The notes beneath the pieces are model-generated. The model searched no databases. It saw nothing but the letters and a program-made list of their open reading frames with translations, and was not told the origin of the DNA. From Acidobacteriota bacterium (lineage in GTDB: Bacteria; Acidobacteriota; Terriglobia; Terriglobales; Acidobacteriaceae), in assembly GCA_021816455.1 (NCBI GenBank), contig JAKAXU010000017.1, positions 1-55,745 on the forward strand: a stretch of DNA of 55,745 bases, read 5' to 3'. Within the stretch, counting starts at the first letter, position 1. Each line of letters begins with the position of its first letter. Both the position numbers and the translations under genes were made by a program. Shown here piece after piece: positions 10,801 to 19,470 of this stretch.

Positions 10801-12346
10801 CATCGAACTCGCCGGTCAGATACTTATTCAGGTCGAGCAGCTTTCCGCGCTTGCGCTCCCATCCCATCCACGCACCCTGTCTGCGATTGAAGATGCGATG
10901 GCGGTGCAACAGCAGAAATCCTCCCTTTCCGGATGCGGCGTATCTGCGGTTCAGTTCTTCGGTCAGTTCGATGGCAAGGTCCACGAGCGGATGCGAATCT
11001 TTGTCGTGAGGCTTGCTGATCGAATCCGGAAGATCCGTCAGCAGCGCAAAATGCAGGTGCGGATCACGATTGGCCAGATAGCGAACTTCCAGGCTGTTGA
11101 ACAGATCTCGAACCTGATCGGCATTCAGCAGCAGCGTGGGAACAGCGACCAGCGTGGTGTACTCCGGCGGGATGCCGCGGCTGAAGTCGAGCCGAGGTAG
11201 TGGCGAAGGATCGAACGATGCGCTGATCAGCGTATTCACCAGTTCCACCGAACATTGGGAAGCAGGCAACAGCAGAAGAAGCAGCGCCAGCAAAAGATAT
11301 CCCCACACATGATCGTAGCCAGCCAGTGGAAACAGGGGCAGCGCGGTCAAAAGAATCGTAAGCGTGACGATGCCGCCAATATAAAACTCATCGCCGCTTG
11401 AACGGATGCTCTCGCGAATCCGCCACAGCAGAGGAGGGTGAAATCCGATCCGCCGACTCAGCGATGCGAACCCCTGATCCACCAGGTAGTAGCCCACGTG
11501 CATGCGTCGTCGATTCATCCGCGGCTGCATCGTCGGATCGTCTTTTGCGCTCTGCGCAAGATCGACAACGGTCTGAGCTACTCGGACTTCTCCGAAATCC
11601 GAGTAGCTGGCAAGAAACGCAATGCGCCTGCGATACACTTCACGGCTTTCAAAGTCCATCTGCGCATAGGAGTTCGTCGGATCGCGCATCAGGATCGAAT
11701 CGAATGCAATGCGCGTTTCCAGAATTGTCGCCCAGTCCACCAGCGCAATCTTTCGCAGACTGTCGAGACACTCATTCGTGCGTTGAGCCATCTCTTCACA
11801 ATCGGCGGCGTCCAGCAGTATCGGAGCATCTTTGAGAACTGTTTCCAGCAGTGCAAATTTCAGATGCGTGCCAAGCTGCCAGATTTCCTTGTAATGGAGC
11901 GGCTCCAGATGCTGCAACTCATCCACAAAAAACAGCAGCGTCTCCACACTGAACCGATACCGGACCGTTTCCAGGTACAGATGCGCCAGGCCAGAGAGCC
12001 GCGGTTCATCCTGCGAATAACCGGAGACCATCCTGGGCAGAGTCTCGGCATCCCTCGGATGATCGGCCAGTGCCGCGCGAAGCAGGCGTACACCTTTTTC
12101 CATCTCTTGAAACGCACTTCGCCGCAAGGGCTGATGTGGCGGAATGTTGTCCACGGGAAAGCGCGAGATCGCCTTCTCCAGCTTCTTCAGCGATCTTTTC
12201 ATCGCATCGGCGCGATCCGAAAACTGCGAACGGTTCCGCGGCCACGGAACAACATCCCAGGAGGCAGCACTGCGCGCGGCCTCGCGCAGTGCATCCATCG
12301 CGGGTATCGTGGACGGCGTCGAAGATGGAGATTCCTGCTTATTCAT
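7871..12346 (-). CDS. Beta-1,2-glucan synthase, NdvB/ChvB-like (GT84 plus cyclisation-type domain, no GH94)
   Basis: A 1491-residue inner-membrane protein. Helices at about 322-370 precede a GT84 glycosyltransferase region with a DxD motif (Asp537/Asp539 in LTLDSDSQLPRGS), HDLIEG (from 650) and a QxxRW motif (692-696). More membrane segments follow, then an NdvB-like middle region (VSPTNIGLLL). The C-terminal part is the glycoamylase-like domain assigned in studied cyclic glucan synthases to cyclisation (GH189), ending with MAHHLGMSLLSILNLL. The chain stops there, whereas NdvB and ChvB continue into a GH94 phosphorylase domain that controls ring size. The ABC transporter gene ends 6 bases upstream, indicating an operon. 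Activity as beta-1,2-glucan synthase is inferred from family membership; linear rather than cyclic product is possible. Confidence 0.82.
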   Translation of the reverse strand: MNKQESPSSTPSTIPAMDALREAARSAASWDVVPWPRNRSQFSDRADAMKRSLKKLEKAISRFPVDNIPPHQPLRRSAFQEMEKGVRLLRAALADHPRDAETLPRMVSGYSQDEPRLSGLAHLYLETVRYRFSVETLLFFVDELQHLEPLHYKEIWQLGTHLKFALLETVLKDAPILLDAADCEEMAQRTNECLDSLRKIALVDWATILETRIAFDSILMRDPTNSYAQMDFESREVYRRRIAFLASYSDFGEVRVAQTVVDLAQSAKDDPTMQPRMNRRRMHVGYYLVDQGFASLSRRIGFHPPLLWRIRESIRSSGDEFYIGGIVTLTILLTALPLFPLAGYDHVWGYLLLALLLLLLPASQCSVELVNTLISASFDPSPLPRLDFSRGIPPEYTTLVAVPTLLLNADQVRDLFNSLEVRYLANRDPHLHFALLTDLPDSISKPHDKDSHPLVDLAIELTEELNRRYAASGKGGFLLLHRHRIFNRRQGAWMGWERKRGKLLDLNKYLTGEFDAFPIKAGDLSLLNSIRYVLTLDSDSQLPRGSATKLIGAMAHPLNQAVIDPETRIVTVGYGILQPRISVTVRSSIRSRMANIFSGQTGLDIYTRAVSDTYQDLFGEGIFTGKGIYELETLHAVLNRRFPRNALLSHDLIEGAYARAGLVTDVELIDDYPSHYSAYSRRKHRWVRGDWQIVRWIKGRVPEESGRLVPNPISFISRWKILDNLRRSLVDPFLFLFLVAAWMILPGSPLYWTLLVLSLLVAPSVLQLLVGLARMAAATVAGTTVGEVFFGFGRNLLITLLNLLLLPHQAVLGLDAMLRSLVRGWITGERLLEWETAAQAEQTSTRKSAVDRYMAWVPAVAVLLAIGIWLDRGHRNAVYVAAPLLVGWLLVQLLIVWLNRTPGAQKQALSQGDRRLLLGDALRIWSYFDHFGSEEHHFLIPDNVEEAEYCEAARVSPTNIGLLLNARQAACSFGFLTIPEFARRTAQSLATIDRLIKFRGHLYNWYDTRTCEPLDASPFVSTVDSGNFVASLLTLTAGTRALTESPLLSAKSFHVFSVLDSLATEEPELKSFFATHPSPADRDSLEAWTTWLHASFRDAELLVSSPGRDLRARLDALSQLIAQYLPWLSVEHSAVSTLLRFDGKALQQSTLASVDGILGNILTQLQLLRTGQLNDEERTAVESCQRATEEALAHHAALLRELKQIAAHADELASSTEFHFLVHPDRKVLSIGWDVKAEKLHDSCYDMLASEARIATFLAIARGDLPQQSWFRLARDHAHAFRCFTLLSWTGTMFEYLMPAIWMRAWPNTLLAGAQNASVHIQKAWAHKHRIPWGISESGSAERNDSGHYGYFAWGIPDVALAWEAKAGPVVSPYSTYLALSIDPRAAIRNLRRLRSAGWSGRYGLYEAIDYQQSHRAPEAVKEWMAHHLGMSLLSILNLLEDGQMQEWFHANPLVQSVELLLNEMPARKAALKAALELFSRPVPRETLPQD

Positions 12347-12352
12347 ATGTCC

Positions 12353-14215
12353 TCAGCGATAACTTGCAGCCTGCATTTCAAACATCGAAGCGTATCGACC
12401 GCCGGTCAGCATCAGTTGGTGATGGGTGCCTCCTTCCACCAGACGGCCGCCCTCCAGCACAACAATGCGATCCGCCATGCGTACCGTGGAAAATCGATGA
12501 GAGATCAGCAACGCCATCCTGTCTTTTGTCAGGTCTGCAAAGCGCTCGAAGACCTCCGCCTCGCTGCGCGCGTCCAGTGCCGCCGTTGGTTCGTCCAGAA
12601 TCAGCAACTGCGCGTTGCGCAGATAGGCACGCGCCAGCGCAAGCCGCTGCCATTCCCCTCCGGAGAGATCAACGCCGCCTTCGAAGCGTCGGCCAAGCAT
12701 CTGGTCGTATCCATGCTGTAATTTCGCAACAACGCTTGCGGCCAGACTTTTCTCAGCAGCGGCGACAATCTCTTCCTGCGTATGAGGAAGCTCGACGCGA
12801 CCCACTGCGATGTTCTCCCGCGCTGTCATCTCATAGCGCATGAAATCTTGAAAGATGACGCCGATCTCAGCATGAAGCTCTTCCAGGTCATACTCGCGTA
12901 GATCGACTCCGTCCAGCAGAATTTCTCCTTCGGTTGGATCGTAGAGCCGCGAGATCAGTTTCACAATTGTGGTTTTTCCCTGTCCATTCTCGCCGATCAG
13001 TGCTACGCGTTCTCCGGGAGAAAGCGTGAAGTCGAAGTTGCTCAGGACGCGCCGCGTCGTGCCCGGATACGCAAACGAAACATTGCGAAACTCGAATCCA
13101 CGGCGAATTGGCCGCGGCACTGAAAGTCCATTGACACGCGATTCCACGCGAGGCTTCATCTCGAAGAACGCCAACAGATCAGTCAGGAACAGCGCCTGGT
13201 CGGCAACGCCGGAAGCGGTAGAAAAAACCATCTGAATGTTACTCATCGCCTGCAGAATTGCGGTTGTGATCAGCGTCAGGTCGCCAACCGTGTATCGCCC
13301 TTGAATGGTGCGATAGATGCTCAGACCATACGCGGCGTAGTAGCCAAACTGGCCCAGAAGCGCCAGCAATCCACCCCAGAAAAGCCGACGCCGATTCAGC
13401 TCCACGTTCTCCTGATAGATGTTCAGTGAAAGTGTACTGAAACGCTCCGTCAGATAATTGCTCAGATTGAAGAGCTTCAATTCCTTGGCGGCTTCCTTGC
13501 TCGCGCCCACCTGCCGCAGATAATCCATCTGTCGGCGCAGCGGAGTCTGCCGGAGATTCTTTGCATACGACAAAAATGCAAAGTGACTCTCTCCCAGAAA
13601 CGCCGGCACAATCCCCAGCACCAGCAGCGCCAGCAGCAATGGCGAGTATCGTACCAGAACGGCGGAGAAAGCAATCGCAGTGACGGTCTGCTGAATCAAT
13701 CGACCCATCATCTGAATCATCGCCAGACGATCTGTCGCCTGCACCCGTGCGCGCTCCAGACGATCGTAGAAAACCGGATCCTCATAGACTGTCACGTCCA
13801 GTGCCGCGGCCTTGCGCATCACCTCCACACTTACGTGATGCGTGTAGCGGTCTGCCAGCAGACTGTCCAGATAATCCACCAGACGCAACAAGATGCCGAT
13901 GGCGATTGCGAGTGCCATTTCTCCGGCAACCAGCCACCAGAAGTGTTGCGGAAGCGGCTGATGAAGACGAATCCGATTCACGCCGTCGATGATGTAGCGG
14001 CCGATAATTCCCACTCCAACCGGCAGAAACGCCACCACAATCCGGATCGTGATGTTCCAGAAAACAACTGAAGGTCCGGATTGCCAGACGAAGTGCAGAA
14101 CTGGCGGAATGTTGCGAAGAGCGCGGACGCGATCCGACCACGCCTGGCCGGACTCTTTGGGCGAGCTCGCGGGGGCGTCAGGATCGCGAGCGGAATCTTT
14201 CACAGGTGGGGGCAT
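12353..14215 (-). CDS. ABC exporter, fused permease and ATPase; candidate glucan exporter
   Basis: 620 residues. An N-terminal transmembrane domain (about 45-345) is followed by a nucleotide-binding domain with Walker A GENGQGKTT (about 409), signature LSGGEWQR (518) and Walker B LLILDEP (537), plus a late histidine in LLISHRFST. This half-transporter layout acts as a dimer in the inner membrane. The substrate is not readable from sequence. Its stop lies 6 bases before the GT84 synthase start, the same pairing as ndvA/chvA with ndvB/chvB, so export of beta-1,2-glucan is the best inference. Lipid or peptide export remains possible. Confidence 0.85.
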   Translation of the reverse strand: MPPPVKDSARDPDAPASSPKESGQAWSDRVRALRNIPPVLHFVWQSGPSVVFWNITIRIVVAFLPVGVGIIGRYIIDGVNRIRLHQPLPQHFWWLVAGEMALAIAIGILLRLVDYLDSLLADRYTHHVSVEVMRKAAALDVTVYEDPVFYDRLERARVQATDRLAMIQMMGRLIQQTVTAIAFSAVLVRYSPLLLALLVLGIVPAFLGESHFAFLSYAKNLRQTPLRRQMDYLRQVGASKEAAKELKLFNLSNYLTERFSTLSLNIYQENVELNRRRLFWGGLLALLGQFGYYAAYGLSIYRTIQGRYTVGDLTLITTAILQAMSNIQMVFSTASGVADQALFLTDLLAFFEMKPRVESRVNGLSVPRPIRRGFEFRNVSFAYPGTTRRVLSNFDFTLSPGERVALIGENGQGKTTIVKLISRLYDPTEGEILLDGVDLREYDLEELHAEIGVIFQDFMRYEMTARENIAVGRVELPHTQEEIVAAAEKSLAASVVAKLQHGYDQMLGRRFEGGVDLSGGEWQRLALARAYLRNAQLLILDEPTAALDARSEAEVFERFADLTKDRMALLISHRFSTVRMADRIVVLEGGRLVEGGTHHQLMLTGGRYASMFEMQAASYR

Positions 14216-14425
14216 GTGTCCCTCGAGAGCAAGGCTTCGGAATCAGAGAAAATACAGCATATAAGCACAACCGCACGCAATACAGACACAACATACGCAA
14301 CTCACGGAAAGACGATTGCGTAAAAGTCATTGTATCGTCCGTGGGCACGTCTCAACGCGAGGATTTCTGGTCTGTCGCAATCGCGCGAACTTCATCACGC
14401 TATGTGCAGCATCGCTGCATCGGAT

Positions 14426-15826
14426 TCACTCCGGCGAGTGATAGGGAAGGTGAGTGTAAGGCTGAAATCCAGCTTTCTCCATGCCCCGCTTCGCTTCCTC
14501 GTTGCGCATGAATGTGCTCCAGACAAATCCGGTGCGCACGTTTTCCGCCATCAGCATCGTGATTCCCGTGTCAATTCCGATGACATCCGTATCGAACCAT
14601 CCGGTCAGTGGATTGAACGCATCGACAAATCCATAGCGCGACCACGCCTGCGGGTAGTGATCATGAATCGTGCGCAGAACGCGCATCGTTTCCTCGGGCA
14701 GAAATGGCAGCGAACCCGCTGCCGCGCAGGGAACAATCGTTCCGTCAATCGGTCCGGTCGCCGGTGGTCCGCCCCACACCGCATAGCCGTGCACGGAGTC
14801 CGACGCGGTAATTCCCCACAGCGCATTGGTGTAGTCGGGAAATCGCTCGTTCATGTCCACGCAAAAGCGTCGGTGCGCCTCGGTCGCGAGGATGGAATTC
14901 TCAAAATAATCCGCGAAGTGATCCTTTTTGTCGCGAAAGTCAAACCACGCCTGCGAGTACTGATGCACAAACAGAGGCGCGTAAGAACCGATATAGCGCA
15001 GCCCGTCGTACTCAAAGAGAGTCCGCCTCCACGCAGCCCACGCGTCCTCGTGCAGTGGATGCGTCAGCGATCCCATGCCGAGCAGATAGATCATCATCAG
15101 TTCGCTGTAGTCATCCCACTTGCTGGACAGGAATCCAAGCTCCGGCGTCCACCCCATCGGCAGCAGCTTGGTATCTTCCGAAAGCCAGGACCAGTCCACG
15201 CGATCGTAGATTGCCTGCGCAAGCTGGCTGATATCCCCGTCCTGGAAATGCGCCTTGCATGTCAACACGCCGCACAGCAGAATCGCCGTGTCCACTGAAG
15301 AGGCCTCCGCGTCCCAGATTCGTTCCCCCGTTGTCAGGTTTGCGAAGTGGTAGTAGAAGCCCCGATGCGTCGGTAGCCTGTGCCAAAGCGACGAAAGTGT
15401 CTGAATCACACGCAGCCGCGCTTCGGAGCGACTGACAAATCCGCGCTTCTCCGCGATGCAGATTGCTGTCAGGCCGAAGCCGGTGGAGGAAATGCTTGCC
15501 ACAATGCTCGTGTCGGTTACCCGCGTGTTGCAGCGGTCCTTGATGAGGCCGGTCTGCGGATGACCCTGTTCCCAGAAGAAAAGAAAATTCGCATGCTCCA
15601 CTGCATCCAGCAGAGCGTCATCGTCCGCGCTGAGGGGAGATGTCGGTTGTGGCCGATCGTTATGGCCGGGGATCGCACCCTTCAGAAGCCAATTCGCATC
15701 CGGCATCGCAATCGCGCCACAGGCGGAGGCCATCGTAGCTCCGCAAAATTGCAGCATGCGGCGCAGCGCGCTTCGGCGCGAGATGCTGGGCGTTGGTTTC
15801 CGTGCAGATGTGTTGTGCGTCCACAT
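14426..15826 (-). CDS. Secreted GH144-like endo-beta-1,2-glucanase (PF10091 glucoamylase family)
   Basis: 466 residues with a twin-arginine signal (SRRSALRRMLQFCGATMASA), so probably exported folded. The rest follows the PF10091 (alpha/alpha)6-barrel family: LFFWEQGHPQTGLIKDR, SSTGFGLTAICIAEKRG, YYHFANLTTGER, DAEASSVDTAILLCG and GPIDGTIVPCAAAGSLPF. Characterised members are GH144 endo-beta-1,2-glucanases, which fits the adjacent synthase and exporter. ATG 15826 is used because it directly precedes the Tat signal; ATG 15892 is an alternative lacking a ribosome-binding site. It is 210 bases upstream of the exporter gene on the same strand. Substrate specificity is inferred. Confidence 0.75.
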   Translation of the reverse strand: MWTHNTSARKPTPSISRRSALRRMLQFCGATMASACGAIAMPDANWLLKGAIPGHNDRPQPTSPLSADDDALLDAVEHANFLFFWEQGHPQTGLIKDRCNTRVTDTSIVASISSTGFGLTAICIAEKRGFVSRSEARLRVIQTLSSLWHRLPTHRGFYYHFANLTTGERIWDAEASSVDTAILLCGVLTCKAHFQDGDISQLAQAIYDRVDWSWLSEDTKLLPMGWTPELGFLSSKWDDYSELMMIYLLGMGSLTHPLHEDAWAAWRRTLFEYDGLRYIGSYAPLFVHQYSQAWFDFRDKKDHFADYFENSILATEAHRRFCVDMNERFPDYTNALWGITASDSVHGYAVWGGPPATGPIDGTIVPCAAAGSLPFLPEETMRVLRTIHDHYPQAWSRYGFVDAFNPLTGWFDTDVIGIDTGITMLMAENVRTGFVWSTFMRNEEAKRGMEKAGFQPYTHLPYHSPE

Positions 15827-15974
15827 ATACGTTGGTTGTTTACTTCCCCTTTCCGTTTCTTTTCCGTCCCGCACATTCCCTGCAAAATGCAAGAATACAT
15901 GTTGACACCGGCAGGCGATCTCTTGAAACTCTGAAGCGCAGGCGAAACGGTATTCTTCTTACAGAGGTGTGTTT

Positions 15975-16991
15975 GTGCACGGCACCCATCGAAGACTTCG
16001 ACGGATATTTTCCATTGTCGGCATTGTCCTGCTGACCACGGTCCTGCTGCTCCTCATCCACCGTGATTCCAGCTTGGGGACCCTGGCGATTCAGGGCGTC
16101 CTTCTGCGGCAGGACAAGGACGTACGTCGTCAACAGCCCGTGGGAGGTGCGCAATTCACGGTCCGCTCTGGAAAAACCACGGTTACGGCAGAGACGGACA
16201 GCCAGGGATACTTTCGTATTCTCCTGAATAAAGTCGTTTTGCCGGGTACAAAACTCACCTTCCAGTTCACGCGCGACAGCTATCAGCCTCTGACCGTACA
16301 GACTACAGTCGGCATGCGCACCCAGCGCAATCCCCTCTACGTTTTCTTCATGAAGGAAACACCGCAGTCCGTCACGCCGGAAGTTCCGAACGCCAATCCA
16401 GTCAAGGTCACAAACCTTCGCATCCGTTATGTCGAGAATGGGACTTCGGAGACAAATATCGGTAGCGTCATTCGAACCTTCGAGGCTGCCAATCAGGCGA
16501 ATGTTCCGTGCAACGGCCACGCGCCGTGTTCTCCGGACGGACGTTGGAAAGCATCGATAGGAAGTACATCGCTCGATGCCGGAACCGGCAATGAATTCCG
16601 ACAGGTCCGCGTCTCTTGCATCGCAGGCCCTTGCCCATTTACGAAGATCGCTTCTTCGGGATACGAAAAGGGCGGTCAGCAAATCTCGGTCCGTGTACTT
16701 GACTGGTCGGCGACGGCCACTTTTCTGATTGAAGCCGAGGTCTTTCATTCCTCGCTGAACTCCAGAGTCCATCATCTGTTTCCCGTCTTCTTCGGTCGCA
16801 CTCTGAACTTCACGCTGCCCGAAACGGAAGAAGGCGTAAGCATTGAAGCAGAGCTAAACGGCACGATGATGGTCTTTCCGCTCGGCCCCGATGCCAACAT
16901 GAGCTGGGCTGCCTGCACTGTGCGCGACAGCGCAAGCGCAGATCACGCGCGCGTCTATCACTGTGAGCTGAAGCCGGGCTATTCGTTTTAA
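15975..16991 (+). CDS. Membrane-anchored protein with carboxypeptidase-regulatory-like domain
   Basis: 338 residues. A single N-terminal helix (IFSIVGIVLLTTVLLLL) anchors a periplasmic part. Residues about 35-120 look like a carboxypeptidase-regulatory/Ig-like beta-sandwich (GGAQFTVRSG, TDSQGYFRILL). The second half is beta-rich with four cysteines that could form disulphides (VPCNGHAPC, VSCIAGPCPF); I do not recognise it. GTG 15975 is favoured over GTG 15969 because AGAGG is then 7-8 bases away. It is divergent from the GH144-like gene and convergent with egtD. Confidence 0.65.
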   Translation: MHGTHRRLRRIFSIVGIVLLTTVLLLLIHRDSSLGTLAIQGVLLRQDKDVRRQQPVGGAQFTVRSGKTTVTAETDSQGYFRILLNKVVLPGTKLTFQFTRDSYQPLTVQTTVGMRTQRNPLYVFFMKETPQSVTPEVPNANPVKVTNLRIRYVENGTSETNIGSVIRTFEAANQANVPCNGHAPCSPDGRWKASIGSTSLDAGTGNEFRQVRVSCIAGPCPFTKIASSGYEKGGQQISVRVLDWSATATFLIEAEVFHSSLNSRVHHLFPVFFGRTLNFTLPETEEGVSIEAELNGTMMVFPLGPDANMSWAACTVRDSASADHARVYHCELKPGYSF

Positions 16992-17033
16992 GCCGCATGC
17001 TCTGCCATGCAACGGGCCGAACACGAAGCTCCT

Positions 17034-18020
17034 TCAGCTCCGTTCCCCAAGAAAAAGTCCGTACCAGACGTCAGGATCGTGCCATTCCGCCACCACCGGA
17101 AACCCCGCTGCACACAGGAGCGCATGGCCATTCTCGCGCGTATATTTATGGCTGTTCTCGGTGTGTATGAACTCGCCGCGCTGAAAGAAAAAAGATTCTT
17201 CCAACGCTTCGATCCGTACGCTCTGCGCCACCGTACTCACCAGGTGCATCTCCATGCGTGAAGCAGCGGCGTTCCAGTGCGCCGAATGCTCAAACTGCTT
17301 CGGCCGGAACTTCGCACCCAGTTCGCGGTTCAGCCGCACCAGAAGATTGCGATTGAACTCCGCCGTCACGCCCGCCGCGTCGTTGTAGGCTTCCAGCAGA
17401 TGATGCGTCCGCTTCCCATCGGCGCGTGGAGCCATGTCCAGGCCTATCAGAAGATGGTCTCCTTTCTCCATCCCAGCCGCTGCCGCTGTGAGAATGCGCA
17501 CCGCTTCCTGCTGCTCATAATTTCCTGCGCTTGATCCCAGCCACAGCAGCATTTGTTGCCCGCGCGCATCGTCGTGTAAACGAACCGAAGCAGGATGCGG
17601 AGTCTCTGAAAAATCTCTCAGCACGGGTTGCACGCGGAGTGCCGGAAGCTCTTCGGCAAGATGCAATGCGGCGTCCTCCAGCGATTGCGCCGAGATGTCG
17701 ATCGGCTGGTAACTCACATCGCGTTTGTCGGCCAGCGCCGCGCGCAGCAACAACGCCGTCTTCCGCGCGGAACCCGCTCCGAGTTCAAGCACAGTCAGCG
17801 AGCGCCCCCTGTCCACGTGGTCCAGAATTGCCGACGCATATCGGCAGAGCAGCATCCGTTCCATGCGCGTGAGGTAGTACTCCGGCAACGTCGTAATTCG
17901 CTCGAAGAGAATCGAGCCGACCTCATCGTAGAAAAGCCAGGACGGCAGAGACTTCTGCTTCTGACGCAAGCCGCTGCGCACAACGTTCCCCATTGCATGG
18001 GAGTGGATCAGCGCTTCCAT
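17034..18020 (-). CDS. egtD: L-histidine N(alpha)-methyltransferase (ergothioneine synthesis)
   Basis: Trimethylates histidine to hercynine with S-adenosylmethionine, the first step of ergothioneine synthesis. The 328-residue length matches EgtD (about 320). Visible motifs are SLPSWLFYDEVGSILFERIT, LELGAGSARKTALLL (SAM-binding), PIDIS, LWLGSSAGNYE and HTENSHKYT. ATG 18020 is chosen because it overlaps the egtB stop as TGATG; an in-frame ATG at 18062 would overlap egtB by 43 bases. Confidence 0.92.
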   Translation of the reverse strand: MEALIHSHAMGNVVRSGLRQKQKSLPSWLFYDEVGSILFERITTLPEYYLTRMERMLLCRYASAILDHVDRGRSLTVLELGAGSARKTALLLRAALADKRDVSYQPIDISAQSLEDAALHLAEELPALRVQPVLRDFSETPHPASVRLHDDARGQQMLLWLGSSAGNYEQQEAVRILTAAAAGMEKGDHLLIGLDMAPRADGKRTHHLLEAYNDAAGVTAEFNRNLLVRLNRELGAKFRPKQFEHSAHWNAAASRMEMHLVSTVAQSVRIEALEESFFFQRGEFIHTENSHKYTRENGHALLCAAGFPVVAEWHDPDVWYGLFLGERS

Positions 18021-19372
18021 CAGCGACTGCTCTCCGCAAGGCGGATTCCGGAGAATTGCCATCGCGTTTCGGGCGCAAAAAAATTACGATAGCTCGCTCG
18101 AATGTGCGTTGCCGGCGTCGCGAAGGAACCGCCGCGCAGCACCATCTTTCCGCTCATGAATTTTCCGTTGTATTCGCCCAGTGTTCCCTCCAGCGGCGCA
18201 AAGCCGGGATACGGCAAATATGCGCTTGCCGTCCACTCCCAGCAGTCGCCAAAGATCTGATCTCCGGTCGAGACGGAATAGGCCGCAGGCAGAAAATGTT
18301 CCTGCTCCAGCAGGTTTCCTGCGACAGTCCGCTGCGTCGCGCTCTGCTCCCATTCCATCTCGCTGGGCAGTCGTTTGCCAGACCAGCGCGCAAACGCATC
18401 GGCTTCGTAATAGCTGACGTGCGTGATGGGAAGAGATGCGACCGTTTCGAGCGGGAACTCTCCTCGAAGCGTAAAAATCGTCCACCGGCCTCGACGCTCG
18501 TTTCGTTCGCGCCTGTTCCGGTTGGTCGCGTTGCCGTCGTGCCGGTCGGAGTCATGCTCGCTCCAGTAAAGAGGAGCGTTCCATCCTTCGCGCCGCACAA
18601 GCTCCCATCCGTCGGAGAGCCAAAGCTCAGGCCGCAGATAGCCGCCATCCGCCAGAAACTCCGCATACTCCGCGTTCGTGATCAGGCGATTGGCCATCGC
18701 AAACGGATCCAGCCATGTGCGATGGCGTGGACGCTCGTTGTCGTAGCTGAATCCGCGATCCGGCTCTGCTCCCACTTCCACCAGGCCGCCCTCATGGCGC
18801 GTCCACGCAAGCGGAGGGATAGCACTTTGTTGAATATCCGCAGCAGGCCAATAAACAGGACGAATCGGGTTCGTTGCCAGCGCATGCAGGATATCGGTCA
18901 GAATCAGTTCCTGGTGCTGCTGCTCGTGATGCATGCCGAGCATCATTCGATCCCACGCCTCAGGGATATCGCTCAAGGCTCCGGGAAATTTCACGACCGC
19001 CTCATCGACATGACTGCGATACGCAAGAATCTCTTCCAGGCTCGGTCGCGAAAACGACGCCCTCAGGCGCTTGTCAGGAAAGCGCGCAAAACTCTGATAA
19101 TAGCTGTTGAAAAGCCAATGAAAATCCGGATCAAATTCCCGGTATCCGCTCGCGAAAGGCGTCAGAAGGAACGACTCGAAAAACCATGTCGTATGAGCCA
19201 GATGCCACTTCACCGGAGAGGCTTCCGGCAGCGATTGCACCATCATGTCTTCCGGCGTCAGTGGAGCAATCAGTCGAAGAGTACGTGCGCGTACATCCTG
19301 AAACCGCGCCATAGTCGCTGCCTGGAGGCTCTTTGGCGGCTTGTCCGGCTTCGTGCTCAGTCGTTTCGTCAT
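18020..19372 (-). CDS. egtB: Ergothioneine biosynthesis sulfoxide synthase
   Basis: Non-haem iron enzyme that joins hercynine to a thiol (gamma-glutamylcysteine or cysteine) with oxygen. The 450-residue protein has an N-terminal DinB-like domain with iron-ligand motifs HLAHTTWFFE and HHEQQHQEL, and a C-terminal formylglycine-generating-enzyme-like domain (NRLITNAEYAEFL, SYYEADAFARWSGKRLPSEMEWE, LRGGSFATPATHIRASYRNFF). Start set at ATG 19372; the frame is open further but then meets the divergent gene. No egtC or egtE is nearby, so the thiol substrate and the lyase are unresolved. Confidence 0.93.
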   Translation of the reverse strand: MTKRLSTKPDKPPKSLQAATMARFQDVRARTLRLIAPLTPEDMMVQSLPEASPVKWHLAHTTWFFESFLLTPFASGYREFDPDFHWLFNSYYQSFARFPDKRLRASFSRPSLEEILAYRSHVDEAVVKFPGALSDIPEAWDRMMLGMHHEQQHQELILTDILHALATNPIRPVYWPAADIQQSAIPPLAWTRHEGGLVEVGAEPDRGFSYDNERPRHRTWLDPFAMANRLITNAEYAEFLADGGYLRPELWLSDGWELVRREGWNAPLYWSEHDSDRHDGNATNRNRRERNERRGRWTIFTLRGEFPLETVASLPITHVSYYEADAFARWSGKRLPSEMEWEQSATQRTVAGNLLEQEHFLPAAYSVSTGDQIFGDCWEWTASAYLPYPGFAPLEGTLGEYNGKFMSGKMVLRGGSFATPATHIRASYRNFFAPETRWQFSGIRLAESSR

Positions 19373-19470
19373 GGAGGGAATCGATGCCTTCAGTTGAATG
19401 GATGCCGTCGATGCAGCCCCGGAAGCAGTTTTTTCGTCTATTGTGAGGAAGAACGAAGAGGGAGGCGAGG

